Assembly: GCA_016213175.1 (NCBI GenBank)
Contig: JACRBF010000039.1
Location: 1-42,482 of the forward strand
DNA length: 42,482 nt
Origin: Chlamydiia bacterium
GTDB lineage: Bacteria; Chlamydiota; Chlamydiia; Chlamydiales; SM23-39
Direction: 5' to 3'
This document shows positions 15,550 to 24,900 of this stretch, one piece after another. The first letter of the stretch is position 1, and each line of letters begins with the position of its first letter. A program made the translations under genes and the position numbers. The notes beneath the pieces were generated by a model. The model did no database searches, had not been told where the DNA came from, and was given only the letters and a program-made list of their open reading frames with translations.

Positions 15550-16473
15550 ATGGCCCGCGAACCCTCTTTTATGTTATTTTCCGGTTCTTCTCATGGGGAA
15601 CTGGCTGAGAAAGTGGCTAGGTCGTTGCAGATCAAATTGGGCAGGATACGCATTGAGTCTTTTCCCGATGGGGAAATCGGCATGCAGATTCTGGATAATG
15701 TACGGGGAAAGGACGTTTTTGTGTTGCAGTCTCCTGCGCGCCGTCCAAACCACTACTTCATGGAACTGCTGATCATGGTCGACGCCCTGAAACGCGCTTC
15801 CGTGCGCAGCATTGCGGCTGTGATCCCTTACTATCCCTATTCCCGCCAGGATCGAAAAGATAAAGGGCGGGTTCCGATTACTGCAAAGCTAGTGGCCGAT
15901 CTTCTGGAAAAGGCGGGAGTTACCCGGGTGCTTACGATGGATCTTCATACTGAGCAGATTCAAGGATTTTTCGATATACCCGTTGATAATATCTACGCAC
16001 GTCCTCTCATGGTAGAGGCACTCAAAAAAGTAGGCGTCAAGAATGCGGTCATCGTTTCCCCCGATGTAGGAAGTAATCGGATGGCGAGGAAGTATGCCGA
16101 AGAGTTGGGTTGCGATCTCGCGCTTGTCGATAAACGCAGGGTCAGCGCCCGGTTTGTTGCGGCCAATGCGTTGATTGGAGAAGTTAAGGGCAAACAGGCA
16201 ATCCTCGTTGATGACATTTGTTCAACGGGAGGGACGCTGGCAACGGCGGCTCGGGTGTGTAGAGAAATGGGTGCAAAAAGTGTCTCTGCTGTCATTACCC
16301 ATGGTTTATTTGTAGGCGGGGCGCTACCCGCTGGGATCGATCGATTTTGGGTCACCGACTCAGTCCCTTCGAACAGTGCGGAGGTGGATGTGGTGACGAT
16401 TGCCCCTCACGTGGCGGATGCGATCCGCTGTATAGTATCTGCTAAATCGATCTCTTTGCTTTTTAAAGAATAG
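15550..16473 (+). CDS. prs: Ribose-phosphate pyrophosphokinase
   Basis: The enzyme makes PRPP from ribose 5-phosphate and ATP for nucleotide, NAD and His/Trp synthesis. The 307-residue protein has the family landmarks: FPDGE near the N-terminus, YYPYSRQDRK, MDLHTEQIQGFF around residue 130, SPDVGSNRMA, and the PRPP-binding loop DDICSTGG around residue 221. The start ATG has CAGGA upstream. It stands 9 bases before rplY, so it probably leads the rplY-pth-rpsF-rpsR-rplI run. Host-dependent Chlamydiaceae are generally reported to lack this enzyme, so its presence suggests wider nucleotide metabolism in this lineage. Confidence 0.93.
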   Translation: MAREPSFMLFSGSSHGELAEKVARSLQIKLGRIRIESFPDGEIGMQILDNVRGKDVFVLQSPARRPNHYFMELLIMVDALKRASVRSIAAVIPYYPYSRQDRKDKGRVPITAKLVADLLEKAGVTRVLTMDLHTEQIQGFFDIPVDNIYARPLMVEALKKVGVKNAVIVSPDVGSNRMARKYAEELGCDLALVDKRRVSARFVAANALIGEVKGKQAILVDDICSTGGTLATAARVCREMGAKSVSAVITHGLFVGGALPAGIDRFWVTDSVPSNSAEVDVVTIAPHVADAIRCIVSAKSISLLFKE

Positions 16474-16482
16474 GAGAAGTAC

Positions 16483-17046
16483 ATGAAGAAGTTGTCATAT
16501 TTTTCGAGAGTTACCGGCAAGAAGGGGGAGATCAATAAGTTGCGCCGTGAAGGGGGAATTCCTGGGGTGTTGTACGGACATAATGTGCCTGTGAAGCCCA
16601 TCTCCATCAAGAAAGAGGAATTCGATGCGGTGCTGCGCAACATGAGATCTGGGCTCCTTGCAACGACTCTGTTTGCATTGCATGATGGGCACAAGGCGCA
16701 CAAGGCGCTCATCAAAGAGGTGCAGTATCATCGCTCGACGTATGCGGTAGAGCACATCGATTTTATTTTGATTTCTGAACAAGTGCCAGTGACTGTGAAT
16801 GTTCCTATTCAGCTTGCGGGAATTACTGACTGCGTGGGAGTGAAGCTGGGAGGGTTCGTGCGTCAAGTGATTCGTTCTCTTAAAGTGTCATGCCTTCCCA
16901 AGGATCTTCCGCAAGAATTCATTCTCGATGTGCGTGAATTAGGAGTTGCCCAATCGATGCGCCTCTCCGATGTTCAAGTGCCTGAGGCGGTGCGTCCTAT
17001 TGCGAAGATGAATGAGGTGGCAGTCGTTATTGCGAAGAAGGCCTAA
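16483..17046 (+). CDS. rplY: Ribosomal protein bL25 (CTC/TL5 type)
   Basis: This is the 5S rRNA-binding protein of the large subunit, in the long two-domain form (187 residues). The N-terminal L25 domain contains NKLRREGGIPGVLYG, and the middle has the TL5-type beta domain (HIDFILISEQVPVTVNVPI). It starts at ATG 16483 with TAGGAG 8 bases upstream. The order rplY-pth-rpsF-rpsR-rplI is conserved in Chlamydiae. Confidence 0.93.
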   Translation: MKKLSYFSRVTGKKGEINKLRREGGIPGVLYGHNVPVKPISIKKEEFDAVLRNMRSGLLATTLFALHDGHKAHKALIKEVQYHRSTYAVEHIDFILISEQVPVTVNVPIQLAGITDCVGVKLGGFVRQVIRSLKVSCLPKDLPQEFILDVRELGVAQSMRLSDVQVPEAVRPIAKMNEVAVVIAKKA

Positions 17047-17049
17047 AGG

Positions 17050-17655
17050 GTGTTTGCGAATCCATTTCTCATCGCAGGGCTCGGGAATCCGGGCAAAGAA
17101 TATGAGAAGACGCGCCACAATATAGGATTTCGGGCGCTCGACGTGATTGCGGAGAAATATCGTCTCTCTTTTGGGCGCCATGCGAAGTGGCAGGGGAGAG
17201 TCGCGCAAGGACAGATTGGTTCTGCGGAGGTGGTGCTGCTCATGCCGAGGACGTTTATGAATCAAAGCGGTGTTTCAGTGGCCGCCGCGATGGGAGATCT
17301 CCGCATTGAGTTGTCTCGGCTTCTCCTCGTCGTAGACGATATTGCCCTCCCCGTGGGACAGATTCGGATGCGGATCAACAGCGGCTCTGGTGGGCATAAC
17401 GGCCTCAAGAGTGTAGAAGAGCACCTGCAAACCAATCGATTCGCAAGACTCCGCATAGGGATCGGCGATCGAGAAGAGGGGGATTTGACTGACCACGTGT
17501 TAGGCAAGTTTTCCCTGGAAGAAGAGAGGCTCATTCCAGAGATTTTGGAACGAGCCCTTCAAGCCATGGAACTATGGTTTGAAAAAGGATTAACCAGTGC
17601 GATGGATTTTGCCAATAGAAAGCATCCATCAAACCCGAGCAATGGAGTAGTATAG
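17050..17655 (+). CDS. pth: Peptidyl-tRNA hydrolase
   Basis: Pth releases peptides from prematurely dropped peptidyl-tRNAs. The 201-residue protein shows AGLGNPGKEYEKTRHNIGF with catalytic His23, then MPRTFMNQSG, LLVVDDIALPVG and GSGGHNGLKS. The start is GTG 17050, 3 bases after rplY, served by AAGAAGG inside the rplY end. The stop abuts rpsF directly. Confidence 0.95.
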   Translation: MFANPFLIAGLGNPGKEYEKTRHNIGFRALDVIAEKYRLSFGRHAKWQGRVAQGQIGSAEVVLLMPRTFMNQSGVSVAAAMGDLRIELSRLLLVVDDIALPVGQIRMRINSGSGGHNGLKSVEEHLQTNRFARLRIGIGDREEGDLTDHVLGKFSLEEERLIPEILERALQAMELWFEKGLTSAMDFANRKHPSNPSNGVV

Positions 17656-18000
17656 ATGAAGAAAGAACGGAAAGGGCTTTATGAAGGGATGTATATCCTG
17701 AGCGCCACGCTCAGTGATGAGTCCCGTAAGAAGGCGTTTGAAAAAATTACAGACGGAATCGTCCAAAAAGGGGGCGAAATTCGTAAAATTCACGAGCAGG
17801 GTCGACGTAGACTTGCCTATGAAATCGATGGAAAAAGAGAAGGGTTTTATTACGTGCTCTATTTTTCAGCGCCTACACAGGCTATCCTAGAGCTTTGGAA
17901 AGATTATCATCTCCATGAGGATTTAATTCGCTTTATGACGATGAAAGTCGAGAACGTGCAAGAGACCCTCGAGTTCAAACCCCTTAAAATTCAGAGTTAA
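17656..18000 (+). CDS. rpsF: Ribosomal protein bS6
   Basis: Small-subunit protein that pairs with bS18. It has 114 residues, with the typical start [16 protein letters not shown] and the strand [26 protein letters not shown]. Its ATG follows the pth stop with no gap, and the GAGTAG region acts as ribosome site. rpsR follows after 2 bases. Confidence 0.95.
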   Translation: MKKERKGLYEGMYILSATLSDESRKKAFEKITDGIVQKGGEIRKIHEQGRRRLAYEIDGKREGFYYVLYFSAPTQAILELWKDYHLHEDLIRFMTMKVENVQETLEFKPLKIQS

Positions 18001-18002
18001 TC

Positions 18003-18311
18003 ATGAGCAGTTATCCAAGAAGATCCAATTATCACGGCAATAGTGGCAGCGGCGGTAGCGGCGGCTCAGGCAACAGCGGCAGCGGCGACTCTCCCTTTGC
18101 AAAGAAGAAAAAGAGCTGCCCTTTCACCGCCATGAAAGCAGAAACAATTGATTACAAAGACATCGAAACGCTGCGCCAGTTCATTACGGAACGGGGTAAG
18201 ATTTTACCGCGCAGAGTTACCGGGGTCTCCTACTTCTATCAGAAGATCTTGAAGAAGGCGATTAAGCAAGCCCGTTATATGGCGCTTCTCCCTTTTGTAG
18301 CTAAGGAGTAA
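18003..18311 (+). CDS. rpsR: Ribosomal protein bS18 with Gly/Ser-rich N-terminal extension
   Basis: The core, from about residue 33 on, is standard bS18 ([20 protein letters not shown], then [28 protein letters not shown]). It is preceded by an unusual low-complexity segment of Gly, Ser and Asn (about residues 13-30) and then a Lys run, KKKKSCPF, with one Cys. The total of 102 residues is longer than the usual 75 to 85. The stop overlaps the first possible rplI ATG by one base. Confidence 0.93.
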   Translation: MSSYPRRSNYHGNSGSGGSGGSGNSGSGDSPFAKKKKSCPFTAMKAETIDYKDIETLRQFITERGKILPRRVTGVSYFYQKILKKAIKQARYMALLPFVAKE

Positions 18312-18316
18312 TGAGG

Positions 18317-18856
18317 ATGAAACAGCAATTACTTTTACTAGAAGATGTGGAGTCTCTTGGCAGGAAGGGCGAGGTAGTCAATGCCAAACCCGGCTATGTA
18401 CGCAATTTTCTGTTGCCTCAAGGCATTGCTGTAGTGGCAAGTCCCAATACGCTGCGTAAGCAAGAGCGTTTGTGCGTCGAAAGAGAGCAGCAAGCGATCG
18501 TCGATCGTAAAGAAGCAGACGAACTGGCTCAGAAAATTGAAGGTTCTGTCCTCGAGACGAGAGTCAAAGTGGATCCAGAAGGGCACATGTATGGGTCAGT
18601 ATCGGCAAGCGATATTGCCCTATTGTTTCAGGAGAAAGGACTACCTGTTGAGAAGAAATATATTCTCGTCACCCGTCCAATCAAAGAAACAGGGGTGCAT
18701 AAGATCTCTCTTAAATTGAAAGAGGGGATTCCTGCATCCTGCCAGCTGCATATTATTCCCGAAGGGATAGCAGCGGTTGGACTTGAAGCTGTTGTGGCGC
18801 CCATCGTCTTAGATCAGGCGAGTGGTGCTGCTTCAGAGTCTGAGTCGGCTCAGTAA
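18317..18856 (+). CDS. rplI: Ribosomal protein bL9
   Basis: The N-terminal domain contains LLEDVESLGRKGEVVNAKPGYVRNFLLPQ, the family signature, followed by a long helix and the C-terminal domain (GHMYGSVSASDIA). I chose ATG 18317 because AAGGAG lies 8 bases before it; an ATG six bases earlier would be only 2 bases from that site. At 179 residues it is about 30 longer than typical, with a Ser/Glu/Ala-rich tail. A strong terminator follows, so this closes the operon. Confidence 0.94.
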   Translation: MKQQLLLLEDVESLGRKGEVVNAKPGYVRNFLLPQGIAVVASPNTLRKQERLCVEREQQAIVDRKEADELAQKIEGSVLETRVKVDPEGHMYGSVSASDIALLFQEKGLPVEKKYILVTRPIKETGVHKISLKLKEGIPASCQLHIIPEGIAAVGLEAVVAPIVLDQASGAASESESAQ

Positions 18857-18864
18857 GGCTGTGC

Positions 18865-18896
18865 GGCCCGAGGGAGATGCCTCGGGCCTCTTTTTT
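18865..18896 (+). terminator. Rho-independent terminator after rplI
   Basis: A 9-base-pair GC-rich stem (GGCCCGAGG with CCTCGGGCC) and a 6-base loop are followed at once by TCTTTTTT. It lies 8 bases after the rplI stop. Confidence 0.93.
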
Positions 18897-18916
18897 GGGC
18901 TCAGAGGATTTGCATT

Positions 18917-19900
18917 GTGCACAAAGAGCAGGTGATTGTAGTCACGGGAGCTGCTGGGATGATCGGATCGGGGACGGTTCGCCATCTCAATGACAGGGGG
19001 TTTGCCAATCTTCTCCTCGTCGACGATTTGAAGACGGGGGAAAAATGGAAAAATCTTGTCGGCAAGCAGTTTATTGATCTTCTCTCCCGCCACCAAATTT
19101 TTGACTGGCTTCAAGGACGCGACAGCGAAGTCTCTGCCATCATCCACCTCGGCGCCTGCTCCGATACAATGGAGACGCGGGCCGATTACTTGCTCGAAAA
19201 TAACTTTCGCTTTTCCATTCGTCTAGCAGAATGGGCTCTTTTTCATAATAAGCGGTTCATCTATGCCTCTTCAGCCGCTACCTATGGTGACGGTTCTAGG
19301 GGTTTTTCTGACAATGAATCGCAGTTGCAAGAATTGCGTCCCATCAATATGTACGCCTTTTCCAAGCATCTCGTCGATCTTTGGATGCAAAGGGAAGGGG
19401 TTTTAGGTCGTGTTGTGGGATTGAAGTATTTCAATGTTTTTGGTCCCAACGAATATCATAAAGCCCACATGGCCTCCATGGTCATGAAGATGACCCAAAT
19501 CGTGCAGAATGAAGGGATGATCCGTCTTTATAAGTCCAACGAACCGCTCCGCTTTGCCGACGGCGAACAAGTGCGCGATTTTCTCTATCTCAAGGATGCT
19601 GTAAAAATGACATGCCTTTTTTTGGAGACTTCCTTCTGGAATGTGGGAGGTATTTATAATATTGGATCTGGGAGGGCGACCTCTTGGAACGCCCTGGCAA
19701 GATCGCTGTTTCACGCTTTGCAAAAAAAGGAAAATATCCATTATATCGATATGCCGACACAGCTCCAACGCCAGTACCAAAATTATACATGTGCCGATAT
19801 GAAGAAGTTCCAATCCTTGCAACACTTTGATGCCGCACCTGTTCATGAAGCGGTTTGCGAATACGTGCAAGATTTTTTACTCAAGGATGCCCGATGGTAA
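18917..19900 (+). CDS. hldD: ADP-L-glycero-D-manno-heptose 6-epimerase
   Basis: HldD performs the last step of ADP-heptose synthesis for the LPS inner core. The 327-residue SDR protein has the NAD-binding TGAAGMIGSG, ASSAATYGDG, the catalytic YAFSKH (Tyr146, Lys150) and VVGLKYFNVFGPNE. The start is GTG with AGAGGA 8 bases upstream. It begins only 20 bases after a strong terminator, leaving no room for an ordinary promoter, so expression may depend on read-through or a start inside rplI. It overlaps rfaE by 7 bases. Chlamydiaceae LPS lacks heptose, so the pair implies a more complete core here. Confidence 0.94.
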   Translation: MHKEQVIVVTGAAGMIGSGTVRHLNDRGFANLLLVDDLKTGEKWKNLVGKQFIDLLSRHQIFDWLQGRDSEVSAIIHLGACSDTMETRADYLLENNFRFSIRLAEWALFHNKRFIYASSAATYGDGSRGFSDNESQLQELRPINMYAFSKHLVDLWMQREGVLGRVVGLKYFNVFGPNEYHKAHMASMVMKMTQIVQNEGMIRLYKSNEPLRFADGEQVRDFLYLKDAVKMTCLFLETSFWNVGGIYNIGSGRATSWNALARSLFHALQKKENIHYIDMPTQLQRQYQNYTCADMKKFQSLQHFDAAPVHEAVCEYVQDFLLKDARW

Positions 19901-20883
19901 GTCTTACGAACATTATGCAAGAGTGTAGGCCTTTTAAAGCGCTTGTGATCGGCGATTTCATGATGGACGCCTATGTGACGGGGCGGGTCAAGAGGATCTC
20001 TCCTGAGGCGCCTGTGCCCATTTTAGAGGTGTTGCACCAGCGCTCGCGTCCAGGCGGTGCCGGTAATGTGGTTCTCAATCTTTTGGCTTTAGGCGGCTCT
20101 GTGATTGCGGTGGGACGTATTGGATCGGATGCCCAAGGGGAGGAGCTGAGGCGCTCGTTACAGGAAAAGGGGGCGGATGTAGAGCCTCTTTTTGTAGAAA
20201 ACGAATACCAAACGCCCGTGAAAACCCGTCTGATTGCCGAGAGTCAACAGCTCCTGCGGATTGATCGAGAAAAGGTGAGTGCTGTCAGCAGAGTCGTGGC
20301 AAATAGAGCCTGTGAAAAACTAGAGGCGCTGATCGCCTCTGTACAAGTTGTTGCGATTTCCGATTATGCAAAAGGGTTTCTATCCAATCGGCTTATTGAG
20401 GAGACGATCCGTATTGCCAAGAAATACTCTGTACCGGTCGTCATCGATCCTAAGGGGATCGATTTTACCAAATATAAAGGCGCTTCCATCCTCAAACCGA
20501 ACCTTGCCGAGGCCTACGCCTCTGTCAAAGCGCACTCGAGCACCTCTCTCGACGAAGTCGCGCGGCAGATTTTTAAAACCGCTTCTGTAGATCAGCTTTT
20601 AGTGACTCGATCTGAAGAGGGGATGTCCCTTTTCGATCAACAAGGCGCTCGGATCGATTTTCCGGTACGCACGAGAGAAGTTAAAGACGTTACAGGAGCA
20701 GGAGATACAGTTCTCGCCGTGATCAGTTTGGCGATGGCCAATCGATTAGAATTGCCTCTTGCTGTCCAACTGGCCAACATTGCTGCTGGGATCTCTGTAG
20801 AAAGGCTCGGATGCGTTCAAGTCGGTCTATCGGAGATCGCAGAACGGATTACAGCTCCGCCTAAGCAGACATCACCTGCATAG
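19894..20883 (+). CDS. rfaE: D-glycero-beta-D-manno-heptose-7-phosphate kinase (RfaE1-type)
   Basis: This PfkB/ribokinase-family protein of 329 residues has GDFMMDAYVTGRV near the start, RPGGAGNVVLNLLALGG, and the C-terminal anion-hole/base motif VTGAGDTVLAV (GAGD at 268-271). It corresponds to the N-terminal kinase half of bifunctional HldE; the C-terminal nucleotidyltransferase half is absent, so that step needs a separate gene elsewhere. I chose ATG 19894, which overlaps the hldD end by 7 bases and has AAGGA 6 bases upstream, not the earlier in-frame ATG. Its last 67 bases overlap the convergent mnmA 3' end. Confidence 0.9.
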   Translation: MVSLTNIMQECRPFKALVIGDFMMDAYVTGRVKRISPEAPVPILEVLHQRSRPGGAGNVVLNLLALGGSVIAVGRIGSDAQGEELRRSLQEKGADVEPLFVENEYQTPVKTRLIAESQQLLRIDREKVSAVSRVVANRACEKLEALIASVQVVAISDYAKGFLSNRLIEETIRIAKKYSVPVVIDPKGIDFTKYKGASILKPNLAEAYASVKAHSSTSLDEVARQIFKTASVDQLLVTRSEEGMSLFDQQGARIDFPVRTREVKDVTGAGDTVLAVISLAMANRLELPLAVQLANIAAGISVERLGCVQVGLSEIAERITAPPKQTSPA

Positions 20884-21896
20884 AACACAACCGATTGTCC
20901 TGGTGTAATGGCCCTTTGCGGCGCGTCAAAGAGAACGCGGATGCACTCTCCCTCGCAATATACTGTGCACGATTCATCCGGTTGCCGGTAGCGGATCTTG
21001 GCATTGCATCGGAAGGGGTAGGAAATAGGTGCTTCGGCAACCCATGTCAGTTCCGAGGCTATGAGTTCTCTGGCATACAAAGCAGGGTGGTCTGCGCCTC
21101 TTTCTACGAAGACAATATTGCGCAGAGCGTCTTTTCCTACGACATACCAAGCATCTCCCTCGCCTCCGAGCCCCATGCCCTTGCGCTGTCCAATCGTATA
21201 GAGAGCGGCGCCCCCATGGATGCCCACGGTTTTTCCAGCCAAGGTACGAAATTCCCCCTGTTGGTATCCCAAATAGTGCTCTAGAAACGGTCTAAAGTCG
21301 CGCTTGCCGATGAAGCAGATCCCGGTGCTATCTTTTTTTTCCGATGTCGCAAGAGAGTGAGCCTTTGCGATTCTGCGTACCTCTTTTTTCTGCAGATGAC
21401 CCACAGGAAATAGAACGTGTTTAAGAGACGCTTGCGGTACGGCGTGGAGAAAATAACTTTGATCTTTTGAAGGGTCGGAGCCTTTCAAAAGGCGTGTCTC
21501 CGGATCGAGGCGGCAATAATGACCAGTAGCTAGAAAATCGGCTCCTAATTTCCTCGATTTTTCTAGAAAAGCCTTGAACTTGATCTCACGGTTGCATAGG
21601 ACATCGGGATTTGGCGTAAGACCGCGTTTTAGATCCGCTAGGAAGTGGGAAAAAACCGTATCGCGGTACTCCTCTATAAAATTGACGCTGTAATAGGGAA
21701 TGGCAAGCTGCTCGCAGACGCGTACCACGTCTTCATAGTCTAGAGAGGCTTTGCACACCCCCCGTTCATCCAGTTCTTCCCAATTTTTCATGAAAAGACC
21801 TATGACCTCATATCCTTGCTCTTTGAGCAGCAGGGCTGAGACGGAAGAGTCTACCCCTCCAGACATGCCAATAACTACTTTTCTCTTCTTTTCCAT
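20817..21896 (-). CDS. mnmA: tRNA-specific 2-thiouridylase MnmA
   Basis: MnmA adds sulfur at the 2 position of the wobble uridine in tRNAs for Gln, Lys and Glu. The 359-residue protein has the PP-loop GMSGGVDSS (residues 10-18), the NWEELDE region, catalytic cysteines Cys101 (in LCNREIKFKAF) and Cys194 (in STGICFIG), and ATGHYCRL. It has no close upstream partner and ends 67 bases inside the convergent rfaE gene, an unusually long overlap of two coding ends. Confidence 0.95.
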   Translation of the reverse strand: MEKKRKVVIGMSGGVDSSVSALLLKEQGYEVIGLFMKNWEELDERGVCKASLDYEDVVRVCEQLAIPYYSVNFIEEYRDTVFSHFLADLKRGLTPNPDVLCNREIKFKAFLEKSRKLGADFLATGHYCRLDPETRLLKGSDPSKDQSYFLHAVPQASLKHVLFPVGHLQKKEVRRIAKAHSLATSEKKDSTGICFIGKRDFRPFLEHYLGYQQGEFRTLAGKTVGIHGGAALYTIGQRKGMGLGGEGDAWYVVGKDALRNIVFVERGADHPALYARELIASELTWVAEAPISYPFRCNAKIRYRQPDESCTVYCEGECIRVLFDAPQRAITPGQSVVFYAGDVCLGGAVIRSAISDRPT

Positions 21897-21970
21897 ATAG
21901 AAATTTGTGTGGAGTGTAATGGATTTGGCTCTAAAATGGAAGTGGTGTTATTATTAATTGTTTCGCGTTT

Positions 21971-24900
21971 TTAAAAATTTATTTGAGCTTGCAGGCTTCC
22001 CTGATTGCTGCGGTATCTATGCCCGTAAGCGCCCTCGTAATCCAAAGAAACAAATAGGATTTTTTTAAAAAATATCCCCGTAACGCCGGCGACAGCCGAA
22101 AAATAGGAGCGGTTTGGATTCATCCCCTCGACGAGGAACGTACATGTCTGCCCTGTTAAATTCGCATACATCTTCTCTCCCTGCCATCTTGCTTCGCCTG
22201 TCCAGCCCATTTGCACGTGGGGTTCAAGCGCACCGAAGGGCAATCTTTTATGCAGCGTAAATTCAGCGCCAATCTCGTATTGCAGAGCAGTAGCACGGTA
22301 TTGCGCCACATCGAGATTCAAGGAATCTGCGCCGTGTTCTGAAAAAGGGCGCTCTTGGACAAAAATCCAATCTCCATTGAGGTAAGGGCGCATCGTGGCG
22401 GTACATCCGAATTTTGCGCCTACCTCCGCGTGTCCATCCAGAAGAAACCCTCGATTGCAGTGCGACGCCGTGCGTGGAGGCAGCGTTTCGTATAGTCCGA
22501 CAAATTCCATATTCCGGCTTCCCTTGTACAGTCCGTTCGCTGCCAAGGCTGATGCGCTGAAATACAGTTTCCGTCCCTTTGCGCCTCCATATACGGCTCC
22601 ATAAAAGTTGCGGATAGAGCCGTTGCCTCGTTCCCCTTGCCAGCGTAGATGATCGAGAGAGTATCCTACCATGATACCGAGATAGCTTTTCCTGCCGAAT
22701 GTAGTGTCGATCCCTAAAGCGGAAGAGGGGGTAGTGGTAGAAAAACCAGGTTCATCCTTCACCGATGCTTGACGGGAAAATCCTACGGCCTCTTCTGCCC
22801 AGATGTGTTTTATGCGAGGAGCCCTGTCGCAGTTCCATAATAAGTTTCTCACACGCCGCGCCAGCGTGTCTTGCATCCGAAAAGCAGAATTTTCCGCTGC
22901 CAGAGCGAGCGCTGTAAAAAGCGAGGGCTGCATCATATTGAGAGAGCGAGTCTGCTCACTGGGAGAGGAAAAAATCAGTTGATTGATGAGATTCGACAAA
23001 TTGGATCCAGTAGGTGCATACGCGGTATTGAGGCAGGCTGCCAAATGGCCCGCATTCCCAGATGGGTCAATAGGCTGCACGGCGCGGTTGATTAACAAGA
23101 CAATGGCGTTGGCGCGATAGAGAACTTCCGCATCGAGCAAGTCAGGGGATATTGTGATTGTACTAAAGGGAAGTCCTGTGGGAAAGCCTCCTGTGGAGGT
23201 GACGATTTCATAGGTCAGGTTTGTCCCATATGTTCCTGCGCTAGGAATCAGCGCCAATGTAGCGCCGGATTCGATATAGACTGCACCAGAAGAGATCTCT
23301 AATAGGTCGGCAGCCGTTGGAGATATTTCGATCTCCAGTGTAGATCCTGTTGCTTGGGTATAATTTCCTATGACTTGCAAGGTGCCGATTGAATTGCCAG
23401 GTTGCGCCGTTCCCTCGATGCGTGTTGCACAGGCAATGCCTCCGATAGGGCCCGTTCCTTTTAGGTAGGCGCCTGTCGCAACGGAGATAGAAGAGGTTGC
23501 AGAAAGTGTTTCGTTGACCGCCAGCACACCTGTCGATACCGTGACCACTTGTTGTGCAACGGACGCGCCAGAAAGGGTCAATACTCCCAATCCTTGTTTT
23601 TGTAAAATTCCTGCAGCTCCTGTAATCTGGCCGCTGTATGTGCCGTCTGTTCCTTGATTGAAAATCAAAGAAGCTCCGTTCGTAATCAGAGCAGGAAAAT
23701 TCGCTGCAGCACCTGTAACAATTCCTTGATCTATGGCTAAAGCGCTAGAGAAAGTATTTGTCCCTGAGAGAGTCAGCGTCCCAGCCCCCAGTTTGTGAAT
23801 GCCTCCCGCGCCCGAAATATTACTGGCAACAGTCGTAGTAAAGCTTTGCGTGTCGATCGAAGACAGTGCGCTTGTTGTCGTGAACGTATGGGCGGCTCCT
23901 ATCGTAATTGTATTGGTGCCCGATTGCAGCGTCCCTCCGCTTAAAGTAATCGCGCTGGACGATGCGCCCAAGCTGCCGTTTGCAGCGATTCGTAACACTC
24001 CGGCATTCACCGTGAGGGCAGCATAGCTATTGCTCGTATTTTGCAGGTGGAGCGTTCCTGATCCCAGTTTACGAATGCCGCCTGCGCCTGAAATACTGCT
24101 CGTGACGGTTGTGGTAAAGCTTTGTGTATCGATGGCCGAAGAGGCATCTGTCGTTATAATGGGGTGGGACGATCCAATCGTAATTGCATTACTGCCTGCT
24201 TGTAACGTTCCTCCGCTCAATGTAACCGCACCCGTACCCACACTATCTTCCGCTGTGATATTGACGGTTCCCTCGGAGATGATCAATTCAGAGTTTGTGT
24301 TCGTTGTGTATTGTAGAGACAGCGTTCCCGATCCAATTTTGGTGAAATACGAAGGACTGAAGATGTTTGTCGCGCACACGAGGTTAAAGCCTTGCGTATC
24401 GATAATACTGGGCTGTTCACATATTGTGGAGGCAAATGACGTCATAGAAGCTCCTGCCCGCCAGGTGCCTCCAGACAAAACGAGAGTGATGGGAAGGCTG
24501 TCTGTGTTGGAAGAAATAAACCGTCCAGCGTCTAACTGTAGGACTGAGAGAGAACTCGCGGAGGGGGAAGTAATGGTAAGATCGCCTTCTCCCTGCTTTA
24601 TGATTGTGGAGTTCATAAAGTCTTCAATAATAGGGCATGCGATCGTCAGAGATGCCCCGGCTCCGATATCATGCACTGTAACGGAGCCGGCCAGAGCCGT
24701 ACTCACCACCAATTCTGTGGGAGTGAATTGCAAACTCCCGGAAGGAACGCGCACAGTTCCTATAGAGCCTATATACTGAATCGAGTTGACAATGAGAGGG
24801 GAACTGCCCAACTCTAACACGCCGCCTGATAATTCCATGGCATTGGCAGAAATCACTCCCGAAACACTCGTAACATGTGCGGCGAGAGTGCTACTAAAGG

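Noticed and set aside
23560-24300. Regularly spaced similar DNA blocks that could suggest a repeat array
   Set aside because: They encode the beta-helix repeats of the autotransporter in frame; the spacing and divergence do not fit CRISPR repeats.
24030-24779. 249-residue plus-strand open frame and neighbouring frames (23799-25085)
   Set aside because: They mirror the autotransporter passenger repeats; the Val/Pro-rich composition is the reverse reading of Thr/Gly-rich beta repeats.
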